Shown: positions 8,511 through 18,386, counted from the stretch's first letter. The stretch: DNA of 64,000 nucleotides from Pseudomonadota bacterium (GCA_025357635.1 JANXOV010000144.1:1-64000), one strand, 5' to 3'. Numbers and translations: made by a program. The notes: generated by a model from the letters alone, not told the origin.

Positions 8511-8709
8511 GGCTTGTTACCCTTGTTGTTGAGGTCAGATGAGTTGAATCCTCGCAGGGCGCCAATCATATAGAAATCCCACTTACGGGTCAGCCGTTTT
8601 TCGCTGAGCCGCCCACAAGCTTGGCCGACCGCCCCAGATGGCGCCTGGAGCGCTTCGAATGCTCCGACCGGCTCGCCAGCCGGTGCGCAACCATGCGAAC
8701 ATCGGTGCG

Positions 8710-9813
8710 ATGGCAAGACACTGCGCACTGCTGATTACGTCGTGGTTGGTCGTTGGTGCTGCGGCGGTGGGAGCGACGCCGGCATTTGAATTTCCTGCGT
8801 TTCATTCGAAAGATCCGCAGCAGCCCGTGCAGATCGTCGCGCAGAAAATCGTCGGACCTGAAGCTGAAGGGGGCAGGCAGACCCTTGGCAAATACGGGCC
8901 GCTTGATCCTGCCATCGGTGGGTGGCGCATCGATCCGCAGCGTCCGTTCGGCGCGGTGTCGCTGCCCTTGGGTTTGGTCACGGCGCGCGGTTCTGCGCCG
9001 ATGCGTATCGTGTTCGACTATGCCGGCTATAGCAACGATGCGCTTGGCGGAGATTCCCGGCGGCAATTGGCTCGGTTTGTGGGGGCGGCTGTGTGTGAGC
9101 CAGCGGCGCTGGCTTGTTTGGTTCGCGACGATACCGGCATCTGGGACAGTGATGCCGAGATGAGCGGCGTCAAACACTTGACCGTCCGCGTCGATGGCAT
9201 CGAGAGGCATCTTCTGGTTGGCCGCGCGGAGCTGACCTTGGAGAATCCTGCGGCCCTTTCTCGCAACGTGTTCATCGCCGTGCACTCGACCGCGCATATG
9301 GAACTGGTGCAATTGCGCGCGACCGCATTGTTCGGCGAGTACTCGAGCGAAGATCCCGGCAATACGAAAACGTTTCGTGCGTGGATTAGGGCTCAGCGCG
9401 TCGGCCGCTTCACGCCGTTCGGGGTGCTTGCCGCTGTGCTGCTGGTTGCGGGGTTGGCGCTGCACGCGAAGCGTCGCGCGCCACCCAACCCGGCCGCGCC
9501 ACGTTTGCTCGGCGTTTTGTTGGTGGTGCTGGGTCTGAGCGCGTCGATTGGAACGCTGGTTGCGAACGATCCGGCCTCGCCGAGTTCACTTTACTTCGTG
9601 ATCATCGGACTTTTGTGGTCATTCGCCGGGGTACATCTGTTTTTCGGGCGCGTCGCCGCCCGCACCTGGTATGGCTGGAGTCTGGCCCTGGTGTGGTTCT
9701 GGTCGCTCGCCGAGTTCGAGCTTTCGGAAAGTCAACTTTACCTGCAGCTGATCATGCCGACGCTGCTGGGCCTGTACCTGTTTTCGAACCGCGTCACCGA
9801 TCGGCTCGATTGA
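8710..9813 (+). CDS. Uncharacterised exported/membrane protein with C-terminal TM segments
   Basis: Signal-like N-terminus MARHCALLITSWLVVGAAAVGA; several hydrophobic helices in the last ~130 aa. Confidence 0.6.
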   Translation: MARHCALLITSWLVVGAAAVGATPAFEFPAFHSKDPQQPVQIVAQKIVGPEAEGGRQTLGKYGPLDPAIGGWRIDPQRPFGAVSLPLGLVTARGSAPMRIVFDYAGYSNDALGGDSRRQLARFVGAAVCEPAALACLVRDDTGIWDSDAEMSGVKHLTVRVDGIERHLLVGRAELTLENPAALSRNVFIAVHSTAHMELVQLRATALFGEYSSEDPGNTKTFRAWIRAQRVGRFTPFGVLAAVLLVAGLALHAKRRAPPNPAAPRLLGVLLVVLGLSASIGTLVANDPASPSSLYFVIIGLLWSFAGVHLFFGRVAARTWYGWSLALVWFWSLAEFELSESQLYLQLIMPTLLGLYLFSNRVTDRLD

Positions 9814-9996
9814 CTTAGGCGTCTGGCGCGAATTGACAGTCGATTCGAACCCCGGCTCTGCGCACGGCGGATCGGTGCAACCCTTGTGCACGCGAATTGA
9901 GGCGCGTAGTCTCCCGGCCACGCCGTCCAAAGGCGCAATAAGAAACCCGGCCTCATTACCGAGGTCTTGCAGTCTGTTCACTTTCCCGAGGGACCC

Positions 9997-10479
9997 ATGA
10001 AAACCATGCTTAAAACTCTCTTGATCGGAGCCGCTCTCGCGGTCGGATCCACGTCACTGGTCACGACTGCGCAGGCGGCGGACTCCGTGGTTGGAACCTG
10101 GAAGCTCGATGTCGCCAAGTCGAAATTCACGCCCGGCCCGGCGTACAAGAGCCAGACCCGCGTGTATTCTGAATCGGCAAACGGTTTGACTTTGATAACG
10201 ACGACGACCGATGCGAGCGGCAAGGAAATGACGAATCAGCTGACCTTCAAGTACGACGGCAAGCCCTATGCTGCCACCGGCAACGCGGACTTCGACATGG
10301 TGTCGGTGACGCGCGTGGACGCCATGACAGTTCACAGCACGCAGACCAAGGCGGGAAAGACCGTCGGCAGTGGCATCCGCACCGTTTCCAAGGACGGCAA
10401 GACGCTGACCTTCAAACAGAAGGGCACGCATGCCGATGGAACCAAGTACGACGACGTACTGATGTACGACAAACAGTAG
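9997..10479 (+). CDS. Small secreted hypothetical protein
   Basis: Signal peptide MKTMLKTLLIGAALAVGSTSLVTTAQA followed by VVGTWKLDVAKSKFTPG... Confidence 0.7.
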   Translation: MKTMLKTLLIGAALAVGSTSLVTTAQAADSVVGTWKLDVAKSKFTPGPAYKSQTRVYSESANGLTLITTTTDASGKEMTNQLTFKYDGKPYAATGNADFDMVSVTRVDAMTVHSTQTKAGKTVGSGIRTVSKDGKTLTFKQKGTHADGTKYDDVLMYDKQ

Positions 10480-10570
10480 AAGCCGCGTTCGATTCGGCCG
10501 CGGGTGGCAACAGCACTCGCGGCCCAGCGCGCGGCCGCGTTGCACTGGGCTCGCGCCGCTCGCTCACGCC

Positions 10571-11998
10571 TCAGACAAAGCTGGCAATAGCGCTCGGGAA
10601 ACTCCCGATGTTGGGCAATATGCCCGGCAACTCACCGGCGCTGACGCCAAACCATCGTGCCAGCGTCGCTGCGAACTGGTCTACGGCGGTGCTTGGCAAG
10701 AGCCGACCCTGGCCGACCTGATCATCGCTACTGGTTGAGACATGCGGCGCGGTGCCGTAGAAGCGGCCGCCGTTCACCGCGCCGCCCATGATGAAATGAT
10801 GACTGCCCCAGCCGTGATCGGAACCATCAGAGTTCGATGTCAAAGTGCGCCCGAAGTCCGAGGCCGTGAAAGTGGTGACATTGCCGGCGATGCCCAATTC
10901 CACCGTCGCCTGGTAAAAAGCGCTCATGGCATTGTTGACGCGCGACATCAGTCCAGGATGATCCTTCATCAAGGAATTGTGGTTGTCGAAACCGCCCAGC
11001 GACACAAAGAACACCTGGCGTTTGACGCCGAATGCGTTGCGCGCGCCAATCAGCCGCGCCACGATTTTCAACTGAGAGGCCAGCGGATTGGGCGGATCAG
11101 CTGCGGGAAACGGCGTACTCAGGGTCACGCCATCCAGGGCCGCATTCACGGACCCTTCCAGCTGGATCGAGCGCCGCGTAACGGCCGCATACGCATCCTC
11201 CAGTGAATGAGAGCTGCTCTGCGTGATCAACGTGGACATGGCGTCGCGAACGCTGTCCAGGCCATAGGGCGAGGACTGCAGTGCATTGACCTTGATGGCG
11301 CCAGCCGGGCTGATCTGGTATTGCAGCGCATCGCTGCCTGCAACGAAAACGGCGTTGCCGGCGGCGGAAATGCAGGTCAGCAGGGCGTCGCCATTGTTGG
11401 ACATGGCAAGATCGCCAAGTCGTCCACCCCAACCGATTGTCGATCCTTCGCTGCTGAGCGATTGCCAGGTCGACTGCTGATCGTTGTGCGAAAACAGCTT
11501 CGGCGGCAGCGGGTAGAGGGTTCGATTGGGGCTTTCGTATTGCGCCAGCGTCAGCGGCACGATGAGCGGACCGACGTTGAGTTGTACGGCGAGCTTGCCG
11601 GCTTCGAACAGCGACTTCAATCCGGAAAGCGAGGGAGCCAGGGCGTATTGCAGATCATCGGTAAGGGTCTGTGCGCTGATGGGCGTCAGCGCCGTGGCGG
11701 TCAGGTCATCGCGGCCGATGGCAATGCCGCCGGTGGTGCGATTGGCGCCGCCACCGCGGATGGCGCTGTACAGATCGTAATTGGGGATGTCGTAGGGTAT
11801 GAGCGTATTGGCGTAGTCGTTGCCGCCATATAGGAACACACAAACCAGCGCTTTGTAGTCGGTGGCATCGAACGCCGCCGCTTCACCGATGGCCGCGAGG
11901 TTGACGGCCAGCGGACCGGCAACTCCCATGGTTCCTAACTGCAGGGCGCGCTTGATGAGCAGACGCCGTGTCCATAGATTGGGTTCGTGTACTGACAT
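10571..11998 (-). CDS. DUF1501 domain-containing protein (Tat-like signal)
   Basis: WTRRLLIKRALQLGTMGVAG leader; LVCVFLYGGNDYANTLIPYD; HGWGSHHFIMGGAVNGGRFYG. Confidence 0.9.
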   Translation of the reverse strand: MSVHEPNLWTRRLLIKRALQLGTMGVAGPLAVNLAAIGEAAAFDATDYKALVCVFLYGGNDYANTLIPYDIPNYDLYSAIRGGGANRTTGGIAIGRDDLTATALTPISAQTLTDDLQYALAPSLSGLKSLFEAGKLAVQLNVGPLIVPLTLAQYESPNRTLYPLPPKLFSHNDQQSTWQSLSSEGSTIGWGGRLGDLAMSNNGDALLTCISAAGNAVFVAGSDALQYQISPAGAIKVNALQSSPYGLDSVRDAMSTLITQSSSHSLEDAYAAVTRRSIQLEGSVNAALDGVTLSTPFPAADPPNPLASQLKIVARLIGARNAFGVKRQVFFVSLGGFDNHNSLMKDHPGLMSRVNNAMSAFYQATVELGIAGNVTTFTASDFGRTLTSNSDGSDHGWGSHHFIMGGAVNGGRFYGTAPHVSTSSDDQVGQGRLLPSTAVDQFAATLARWFGVSAGELPGILPNIGSFPSAIASFV

Positions 11999-12000
11999 GA

Positions 12001-13725
12001 TTACTTTTGCACCAGGTATTCAGGACAGCTCAGGATCATCAGACAAGCCGCCGCGAGCAGATAGAGCTTGAAGTCCTCGGAGCTGGACGCGGTGAGGCCA
12101 AGCGCAGTCAAAGCGGTTTGCATGGCGTTGACAGAATTGCCGGACAGCTGATCCGCGCACAACCGCAGGTTGAGCCAGGCGATAACCTTCGGCACGTCGT
12201 GCGCCATGGGCAGCAGTTCTGCGTAGCTGGGCTTCACGTCGCTGTAGCCATAGCGAATCACCCACTCCAGGAAGTTGATGTAACCGGCCGTCGTCGTCTC
12301 GTTGTGCAGTTGAAACTCAGGCGCCTGTTTTTGGCTGGAAGCGATGACGGTATTGGGCGGGACGTACCCGGGTCTGAAGAAATTGAAAACCGACGGTGAG
12401 CGCAGCGCGCTCTGACCCAGGCCATTGTCGCTGGAGGACAGATCGTAGATTTCAAACCCGCCATTGCTGGACGTCACGCCGACGGTGCGCGCCCATTGCA
12501 CAAACCGCACCATCGGTTCGCGCAGTTTGCCTGCGAGAGTGGCGTTCGATGCCGGGGCGGCATGCGCCTCCGCGTCGGTCAGAATGGCTTTCCACACCGC
12601 GCGCAGGTTGCCGCGCACCCCGGTGCCATCGTCGTTGAATGCGCTGCTCACGCGCTGAACATAGGCGGGCGAAGGATTGCTGGTTACCAGGCGTTGAATC
12701 ATCTGCCGGCCGAAGAATGCGCCGGCATTGGGGTGATTGAACAAGGTGTCCAACGCGATGCGCAATGCCTCTTGCCCGGGTGTATTGGCGGGAATGGTGG
12801 TGCCGAGGAATGTGACCTCCAGATTGGAGTGGTCACCGGGATTGAACCGCATCGGGTCGAGCGTGAATTCAGTGCTGGGTATCGCATAGTTGACCCAGGT
12901 GACGTTGGTCAGCTTGACGCGCGAGAAGTCATAGTCATAGCCGGTGAACACCCGCGCAAGATTGGATACGTCGCTTTGGGTGTAGGTCTCGATGGGTTTG
13001 CCCGATGAATCCATTTTTTGAGTGCCATCGCCGTTCAGCTCATACAGCCCTATCGTAAACAGCTGCATGACTTCACGGGCATAGTTCTCATCCGGCTGGC
13101 GCCCGCTCGCGGTGTCTTCCTTCAGATTGCCCTTGGTGTTGAGAAAGAATCCCATGGCGGGATTCAGGGTGATTGCCTCGAGCAGGGCACGGAAGTTGCC
13201 GAACGCGTTGGCAGCCAGCAGATCCCAGTAGGCGGCGATCATGTAGGGTGGATAGAAGCCGTCGATCAGGTTCAGCGACACGACGAAAAATTCCGACAAC
13301 GCCAGCGCCATGCGCTTGCGCATCTGGTCGGCGCCGGTCAGCAGCTGATTCCAGATCATGAAATCGCCGAACTGCGGCCAGAAGTAGCGTTGTTCGGCGG
13401 TGATCGAATTGTGGCCGCGGCTGTTGAGCCATGCGACGCCGGTCTGTCCACGCGGAATATTGAATTGAGCATCCAGCCAGGCCGCATAGCCTTGCGATTT
13501 GACGGCAGCGATATCCGCGCCCGATGCTGCGAACTGTGCCTGTTGCAGGAAGCGCGAGGCCGCCGCGTCGGTCGGGGTTTCGGTGGGCGTGGGCGTCGTC
13601 GAGGGTGAGGACTCCTTACCGCCCGAGCAAGCTGCCAGGGCCAATGCAGCGGCCGCCAATGCAGCCGCCGGCAGCGCCTGGGGAGCCTCAGGATCCTCGA
13701 TTTTCAACGGTGATTGGACGTCCAC
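12001..13725 (-). CDS. DUF1800 domain-containing protein (lipobox)
   Basis: LAACSGG lipobox; NYAREVMQLFTIGLYELNGDG; adjacent to DUF1501. Confidence 0.9.
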   Translation of the reverse strand: MDVQSPLKIEDPEAPQALPAAALAAAALALAACSGGKESSPSTTPTPTETPTDAAASRFLQQAQFAASGADIAAVKSQGYAAWLDAQFNIPRGQTGVAWLNSRGHNSITAEQRYFWPQFGDFMIWNQLLTGADQMRKRMALALSEFFVVSLNLIDGFYPPYMIAAYWDLLAANAFGNFRALLEAITLNPAMGFFLNTKGNLKEDTASGRQPDENYAREVMQLFTIGLYELNGDGTQKMDSSGKPIETYTQSDVSNLARVFTGYDYDFSRVKLTNVTWVNYAIPSTEFTLDPMRFNPGDHSNLEVTFLGTTIPANTPGQEALRIALDTLFNHPNAGAFFGRQMIQRLVTSNPSPAYVQRVSSAFNDDGTGVRGNLRAVWKAILTDAEAHAAPASNATLAGKLREPMVRFVQWARTVGVTSSNGGFEIYDLSSSDNGLGQSALRSPSVFNFFRPGYVPPNTVIASSQKQAPEFQLHNETTTAGYINFLEWVIRYGYSDVKPSYAELLPMAHDVPKVIAWLNLRLCADQLSGNSVNAMQTALTALGLTASSSEDFKLYLLAAACLMILSCPEYLVQK

Positions 13726-13878
13726 GATTGGCGAGACCCCTTCGGCGAACCACAGCTTTCACCCTTACTGTCTTGCTGCCAAAAAATCCAGTCAAGCTGT
13801 TGCTCAAAGCAGACGAGGCGTATCGACATAAGACGGTCTGTCTTGCCGGTCAGGGCCCATGACTGCTAGTTTGGGCGC

Positions 13879-14964
13879 ATGAAAATGTCAGTCCCTGGCC
13901 TTTGCGTGCCGCTGCTGGTCATTGCGTGTGGAGCCTGTGCGCAACGGATAAAAGCGGATCAGCCTTTCGCGACAACGAAGCGCGCGGTTTTCAATCAGCC
14001 CTGGGCGATGACCTTCCTGCCTGGCAGCGGTGTGCGCATAACGTCGATGGCACTGGTCACTGAAAAAGCCGGCCGGGTGTTGTTGGTCGACACGAGTACC
14101 GGGCAGGTGACGCCGGTAGCCGGGGCTCCAGCGGTTGCCGAAGGCGGGCAAGGCGGTTTGGGCGATGTGGTGGCCGATCCGGATTTTGCCGGCAATCAGC
14201 GGATCTGGCTCAGCTGGGTCGAATTGGGCGAAGGTGGATTCGGCGCGGTTGTCGGCAGGGGGCGATTGGTGCTGGGCAATGCGCCGCATCTTGAGGGTCT
14301 GGCCATTGTGTGGCGACAAGACAAGACCAGCGGCACTGGTCATTTTGGCCACAGGCTTGCTTTCGCGTCCGATGGCTCGCTGTTTGTTTCGTCGGGTGAG
14401 CGCCAGAAATTCGATCCTGCGCAAGACCCCAAGACCAATTTGGGCAAGATCATCCGGATTGCCCCCGGCGGTACGCCGGAAATCTGGTCGATGGGCCACC
14501 GCAATCCACTGGGTCTTGCCTTCGATGCCAGCGGCCGGTTATGGGAAATCGAAATGGGGCCGATGGGCGGCGATGAGTTGAATTTGATCAAGCACAATGC
14601 CAACTACGGCTACCCGCGCGTCTCGAATGGCACGCACTATGACGGCCGCGATATTCCCGATCATGCACCGGGCGATGGTTTCGAGCCGCCGAAGCTCTGG
14701 TGGAATCCGTCCATCTCGCCTGCCAGCCTGATGATCTACTCGGGCTCGCTGTTCCCGCAATGGCAGGGCGATGCCTTTGTCGGCGCACTGTCGGGTCAGG
14801 CATTGATCCGGGTCCACCTGAATGGCGAAGAGGCAAAAAAAGCCGATCAATGGGACATGGGTGAACGCATCCGTGAGGTGGAACAGGGCCCGGACGGCGC
14901 GATCTGGGTGCTCGAAGATGGACCCAAAGGGCGGCTTCTCAAGCTGACGCCTCAAACCCACTGA
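13879..14964 (+). CDS. PQQ-dependent sugar dehydrogenase (glucose/sorbosone dehydrogenase-like)
   Basis: PWAMTFLPG, GHRNPLGLAFDASGRLWEIEMGPMGGDELNLIKHNANYGYP. Confidence 0.85.
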   Translation: MKMSVPGLCVPLLVIACGACAQRIKADQPFATTKRAVFNQPWAMTFLPGSGVRITSMALVTEKAGRVLLVDTSTGQVTPVAGAPAVAEGGQGGLGDVVADPDFAGNQRIWLSWVELGEGGFGAVVGRGRLVLGNAPHLEGLAIVWRQDKTSGTGHFGHRLAFASDGSLFVSSGERQKFDPAQDPKTNLGKIIRIAPGGTPEIWSMGHRNPLGLAFDASGRLWEIEMGPMGGDELNLIKHNANYGYPRVSNGTHYDGRDIPDHAPGDGFEPPKLWWNPSISPASLMIYSGSLFPQWQGDAFVGALSGQALIRVHLNGEEAKKADQWDMGERIREVEQGPDGAIWVLEDGPKGRLLKLTPQTH

Positions 14965-15028
14965 TAGCGGAAGCATCAGATTTCATGGGCCGCGGATAGC
15001 TGGAAATGGCCTTCATAGCGAGTTGGGT

Positions 15029-16258
15029 TCATCCGCTCGATTTCGCAAGCGGACGCCGCGGCGCTGCGAACAAACGCCCGGACTCCGTCGCAATCACGAT
15101 CAACAGTCCCGCCAGGCCAAAGCCGAAAAATCCAACCGTCAACGGGATCGTGGTCTGGTCGTAGTGCTGGCTCACCGCCAGACCCAACAAGGCGCCGCCG
15201 CCGGTGGCGATGAATCCTTGCAGGGCGGAGGCGCTGCCGGCCACGGCGCCCAAGGGCTCCATCGCAATGGCGCTGAAGTTGGACGTGACCAGCGAAAAGC
15301 AGCCCATGATGCACGACTGAAGAACGATGAAAGTGACTTCGGTTTCCTGCCCGCTCCAGGCGATCCAGGCATGGACACCCGCAAACAGGACATAAAGAAC
15401 CGCCGCGGTGTGGGACACACGTTGCATGCCCACGCGCACGACGATCTTCGAGTTCAACAGCGCGCAAACGGCCATCATGCCGGCGACGAGAGCGAACATG
15501 ATCGCAAAGCGATGCGGCGCGTGGAAGATATCGGTGTAGATCTGCTGAATCGAATTGATGAAACCAAACAGCGCGCCCAGAAACAGCATGCTGGCCAGTG
15601 TGTAGCCCATCGCCACTCGATTGCCCAGCACGAACTTCCAGGCTTGAATCAGCTGCGGCATCGACATCGAACGCCGGTACTCCGGATGCAGCGTTTCACG
15701 AAGTCGGAAATGGGACCAGATCAGAATGCCGACGGTGCTGACAGCGAGAAAATGGAAAATATACTGCCACGGCGCCGCCTGCAAGATGAGCTGCCCGAGC
15801 GATGGCGCCAGGATGGGGACCAGCAGGAACACAATGAATGTCAGCGACATGACGCGCGCCATGGGCGCACCGGAATACCGATCGCGGACGATCGCCACCG
15901 CCATGACGCGCGTGCCCGCGGTGGCGATCCCCTGCAGAGTGCGCGCGATGAGCATGCCTGCCACGCTGGTGGTCAGGCCGGCGAACAAGCTCAAGAGGGC
16001 ATAAGCGGCCAGACACGCGAGCAGAATCCCGCGTCGACCATAGCGGTCCGAGAGCGGCCCATAGAACAACTGCCCAACGGCATAGCCGAGCAGATACGCA
16101 CCGATGACCCACTGCGATTGGTTGGTGCGGTCCATGCCCAGGGTTTGCGCAATGGCGGGAAGCGCCGGCAGCATGGTGTCGATGGCCAGCGCGTTGAGCG
16201 CCATGAGGGTGGCGATGAGCGCCACGAATTCACGAAAGCCGATATCAGGTCGATTCAT
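15029..16258 (-). CDS. MFS multidrug efflux transporter, Bcr/CflA family
   Basis: IDTMLPALPAIAQTLG...QLFYGPLSDRYGRRGILL. Confidence 0.88.
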   Translation of the reverse strand: MNRPDIGFREFVALIATLMALNALAIDTMLPALPAIAQTLGMDRTNQSQWVIGAYLLGYAVGQLFYGPLSDRYGRRGILLACLAAYALLSLFAGLTTSVAGMLIARTLQGIATAGTRVMAVAIVRDRYSGAPMARVMSLTFIVFLLVPILAPSLGQLILQAAPWQYIFHFLAVSTVGILIWSHFRLRETLHPEYRRSMSMPQLIQAWKFVLGNRVAMGYTLASMLFLGALFGFINSIQQIYTDIFHAPHRFAIMFALVAGMMAVCALLNSKIVVRVGMQRVSHTAAVLYVLFAGVHAWIAWSGQETEVTFIVLQSCIMGCFSLVTSNFSAIAMEPLGAVAGSASALQGFIATGGGALLGLAVSQHYDQTTIPLTVGFFGFGLAGLLIVIATESGRLFAAPRRPLAKSSG

Positions 16259-16488
16259 CGCAGGTCGAGGTCAGGGTACGTGGGAACAAGGCCGCCCAAC
16301 GCCAGATAAGACAAGGCGTCTCGTTGTGGTAGGATGCGGCCCGCGACAAAGCAGGCAAGGGTATTGGCAGTCGGCATTGATGACGAGTGAAATCCAAACG
16401 CCGGCCTGAATGTCGTATTATATCATTGATTTTTCGTCGGTTTTTGTCGTTTAGTTGCCCGGCCGCACTCCGCTTGCCGGGGAGCCAT

Positions 16489-16565
16489 GCGCCCGTAGCT
16501 CAGCTGGATAGAGCACCACGCTACGAACGTGGGGGTCGGCGGTTCGAATCCGTCCGGGCGCACCA
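16489..16565 (+). tRNA. tRNA-Arg(ACG)
   Basis: GCGCCCGTAGCTCAGCTGGATAGAGCACCACGCTACGAACGTGG...GGTTCGAATCCGTCCGGGCGCACCA; anticodon ACG, encoded CCA. Confidence 0.95.
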
Positions 16566-16652
16566 TTATCCGCAAACCTCATCGACCGATCGAAGCTCAC
16601 CGCGTCGGCAAACCAAAATTCGAACCGCCGACAGACAAACAAGCCGGTTCGA

Positions 16653-16712
16653 GCGCCGCGTAGCGGCGCATCGGCCGAAGGCCGACCCCGAAGGGGCGAG
16701 GGCCGCAGGCCC
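16653..16712 (+). repeat. Array of four adjacent short hairpins, all with GNA triloops
   Basis: GCGCCGC-gta-GCGGCGC, TCGGCC-gaa-GGCCGA, CCCC-gaa-GGGG, GGGCC-gca-GGCCC read directly. Confidence 0.8.
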
Positions 16713-16754
16713 GAGTAATCCGTCCGGACACCCCAAGTAGTTCGGGTCTTCTCC

Positions 16755-17034
16755 ATGGACGAACCGGCCTGGGTCGTGTTGTCGACGGTTCTCGCGGTGC
16801 ACGACGAACAGCTGGCCGATGCTTGCGGCGAGTCTTGCGTCTGGCATCGCGCGAAATCATCCCTTCGTGGACGGGAACAAACGAACGAGCCTTATTGCAG
16901 CCGAACTTTTCCTCGAGTTGAATAGTTGCGAGCTCGTCGCCTCTGACGAGGAATGTATCGTAATGTTCTTGGCCCTTGCCGCCGGCGAGCGAACTGAAGA
17001 GCAGCTTGCTTCGTGGAATCTCGAGCGCGCCTGA
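16755..17034 (+). pseudogene. Doc/Fic-family (death-on-curing) toxin remnant with internal deletion/frameshift
   Basis: MDEPAWVVLSTVLAVHDEQLADACGE in one frame, SGIARNHPFVDGNKRTSLIAAELFLEL in another. Confidence 0.7.
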
Positions 17035-17176
17035 TAGCTGCCGGCCGCCAGGTTCTTGGAGTCAAACGCGTTGGTGGCATTGACCCTGTGCAGCGCTGAG
17101 GTACGCTGCATACACGCCACTGCTTCTCGCGACGCTGGCTCATCGATAGACATGGGATGATCATGATCGTAGCCCG

Positions 17177-18301
17177 ATGGTGAACTCTCGCTGGCGGGCC
17201 TTCGCACTTGCCGCCGGCGCGGCGGTGAGCGTGGGCGTCGCGCGATTTGGCTACGCGCTCATTCTCCCGGCAATGCGCTTGGACTTGCGCTTGAGCTACG
17301 GTGCCGTGGGATCCCTGGGTACCGCCAATGCCGTCGGCTATCTGCTGGGCGCGGTGGCTGTTACCGCGGTGGTGCGAAGAACCGGCAGCCGTCGTCTTTT
17401 CCTATGGGGCCTTTGGCTGACAACACTTGCACTGCTTGCCTGCGCTGCCACGCGCAGTCTGGGATGGCTGGCGTTGTGGAGAATCCTGGCGGGGGTCGGC
17501 GCGGCGGCGACATTCATCAGCGGCGGCGTGTTGGCGGGCGCGCTCGGCGGATCGGCAATTGCCGTCTTCTTCAGCGGCGCGGGAATTGGCATGGTCGTGA
17601 CCGGATTGTGCGTACCCTGGCTGTTCGCACTGGCCGGGAACGCCGCATGGCCCTGGTCGTGGGCGCTGCTCGGTGTCCTTTGTGTTCCGCTGTCGGTGGC
17701 AGCCGGGCGCGCCGCGGGATTCGCACCGGATCATCCGCCAAGACTGGACATAGCTCCTTGGCCGTGGCGTGATTGTGTGCCGGAACTGGTGGCTTACGGA
17801 TTGTTCGGGCTCGGGTACATCGCGTATATGACGTTTATCCTCGCGTTGCTTCAAGGCGGGCGACACTCTGCGACTGAACTTGCGCGGACGATGTCTCTTA
17901 CCTGGTGTGTGCTGGGGATTGCCAGCATCGTCGCGCCCCGGCTCTGGCGGCGTCTCCTGAGTGCAAGAAAGGATGGCGTACCGATGGCGTGTTGCATGGC
18001 GGCCCTGGCCGGTGGCGCGGTCATGCCGGTTTTCTTTCCGACGATGGTCGGAATGTTGCTTTCCGCCACGCTCGTCGGGCTGTCCGTTTTCATGGTGCCT
18101 GCGACTGCGACGACATTCATCAAGCACAATCTTCCGCAGGTCTCTTGGGGGGTCGCCATGTCGGTTGTCACCGTCGTGTTTGCAATCGGGCAGGCGCTGG
18201 GGCCGCTGGTGACCGGGCTGTTGACAGACCTGACCGGATCATTGTCTCTCGGACTGGCCGTATCGGCTGCTACGCTGTTGATGGGGCAGCTGTTGCCCTG
18301 A
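17177..18301 (+). CDS. YbfB/YjiJ-family MFS transporter
   Basis: GVARFGYALILPAMRLDLRLSYGAVGSLGTANAVGYLLGAV. Confidence 0.8.
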   Translation: MVNSRWRAFALAAGAAVSVGVARFGYALILPAMRLDLRLSYGAVGSLGTANAVGYLLGAVAVTAVVRRTGSRRLFLWGLWLTTLALLACAATRSLGWLALWRILAGVGAAATFISGGVLAGALGGSAIAVFFSGAGIGMVVTGLCVPWLFALAGNAAWPWSWALLGVLCVPLSVAAGRAAGFAPDHPPRLDIAPWPWRDCVPELVAYGLFGLGYIAYMTFILALLQGGRHSATELARTMSLTWCVLGIASIVAPRLWRRLLSARKDGVPMACCMAALAGGAVMPVFFPTMVGMLLSATLVGLSVFMVPATATTFIKHNLPQVSWGVAMSVVTVVFAIGQALGPLVTGLLTDLTGSLSLGLAVSAATLLMGQLLP

Positions 18302-18386
18302 TGCAAAAGTCCGTGCCGGCTGTCCGGCAGACACGCGCATGATCCGCATCGGGCCTGCGCTTCGCCTCTGGTTGGGAGATTCATAG

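Noticed and set aside
8638-8709. N-terminal extension of the 8638-9813 ORF
   Set aside because: The signal peptide begins at the internal Met at 8710, so the longer start is unlikely.
15023-16309. 428-aa plus-strand ORF
   Set aside because: Antisense to the Bcr/CflA transporter; H/R/Q-rich shadow translation.
16717-16727. AATCCGTCCGG copy of the tRNA-Arg 3' region as a possible att site
   Set aside because: Only 11 bp and no recombinase nearby; too short to call an integration boundary on its own.
16566-16740. Short ORFs through the hairpin array (for example 16597-16860 minus and 16387-16740 plus)
   Set aside because: Translations follow the tRNA and palindromes; more likely noncoding.
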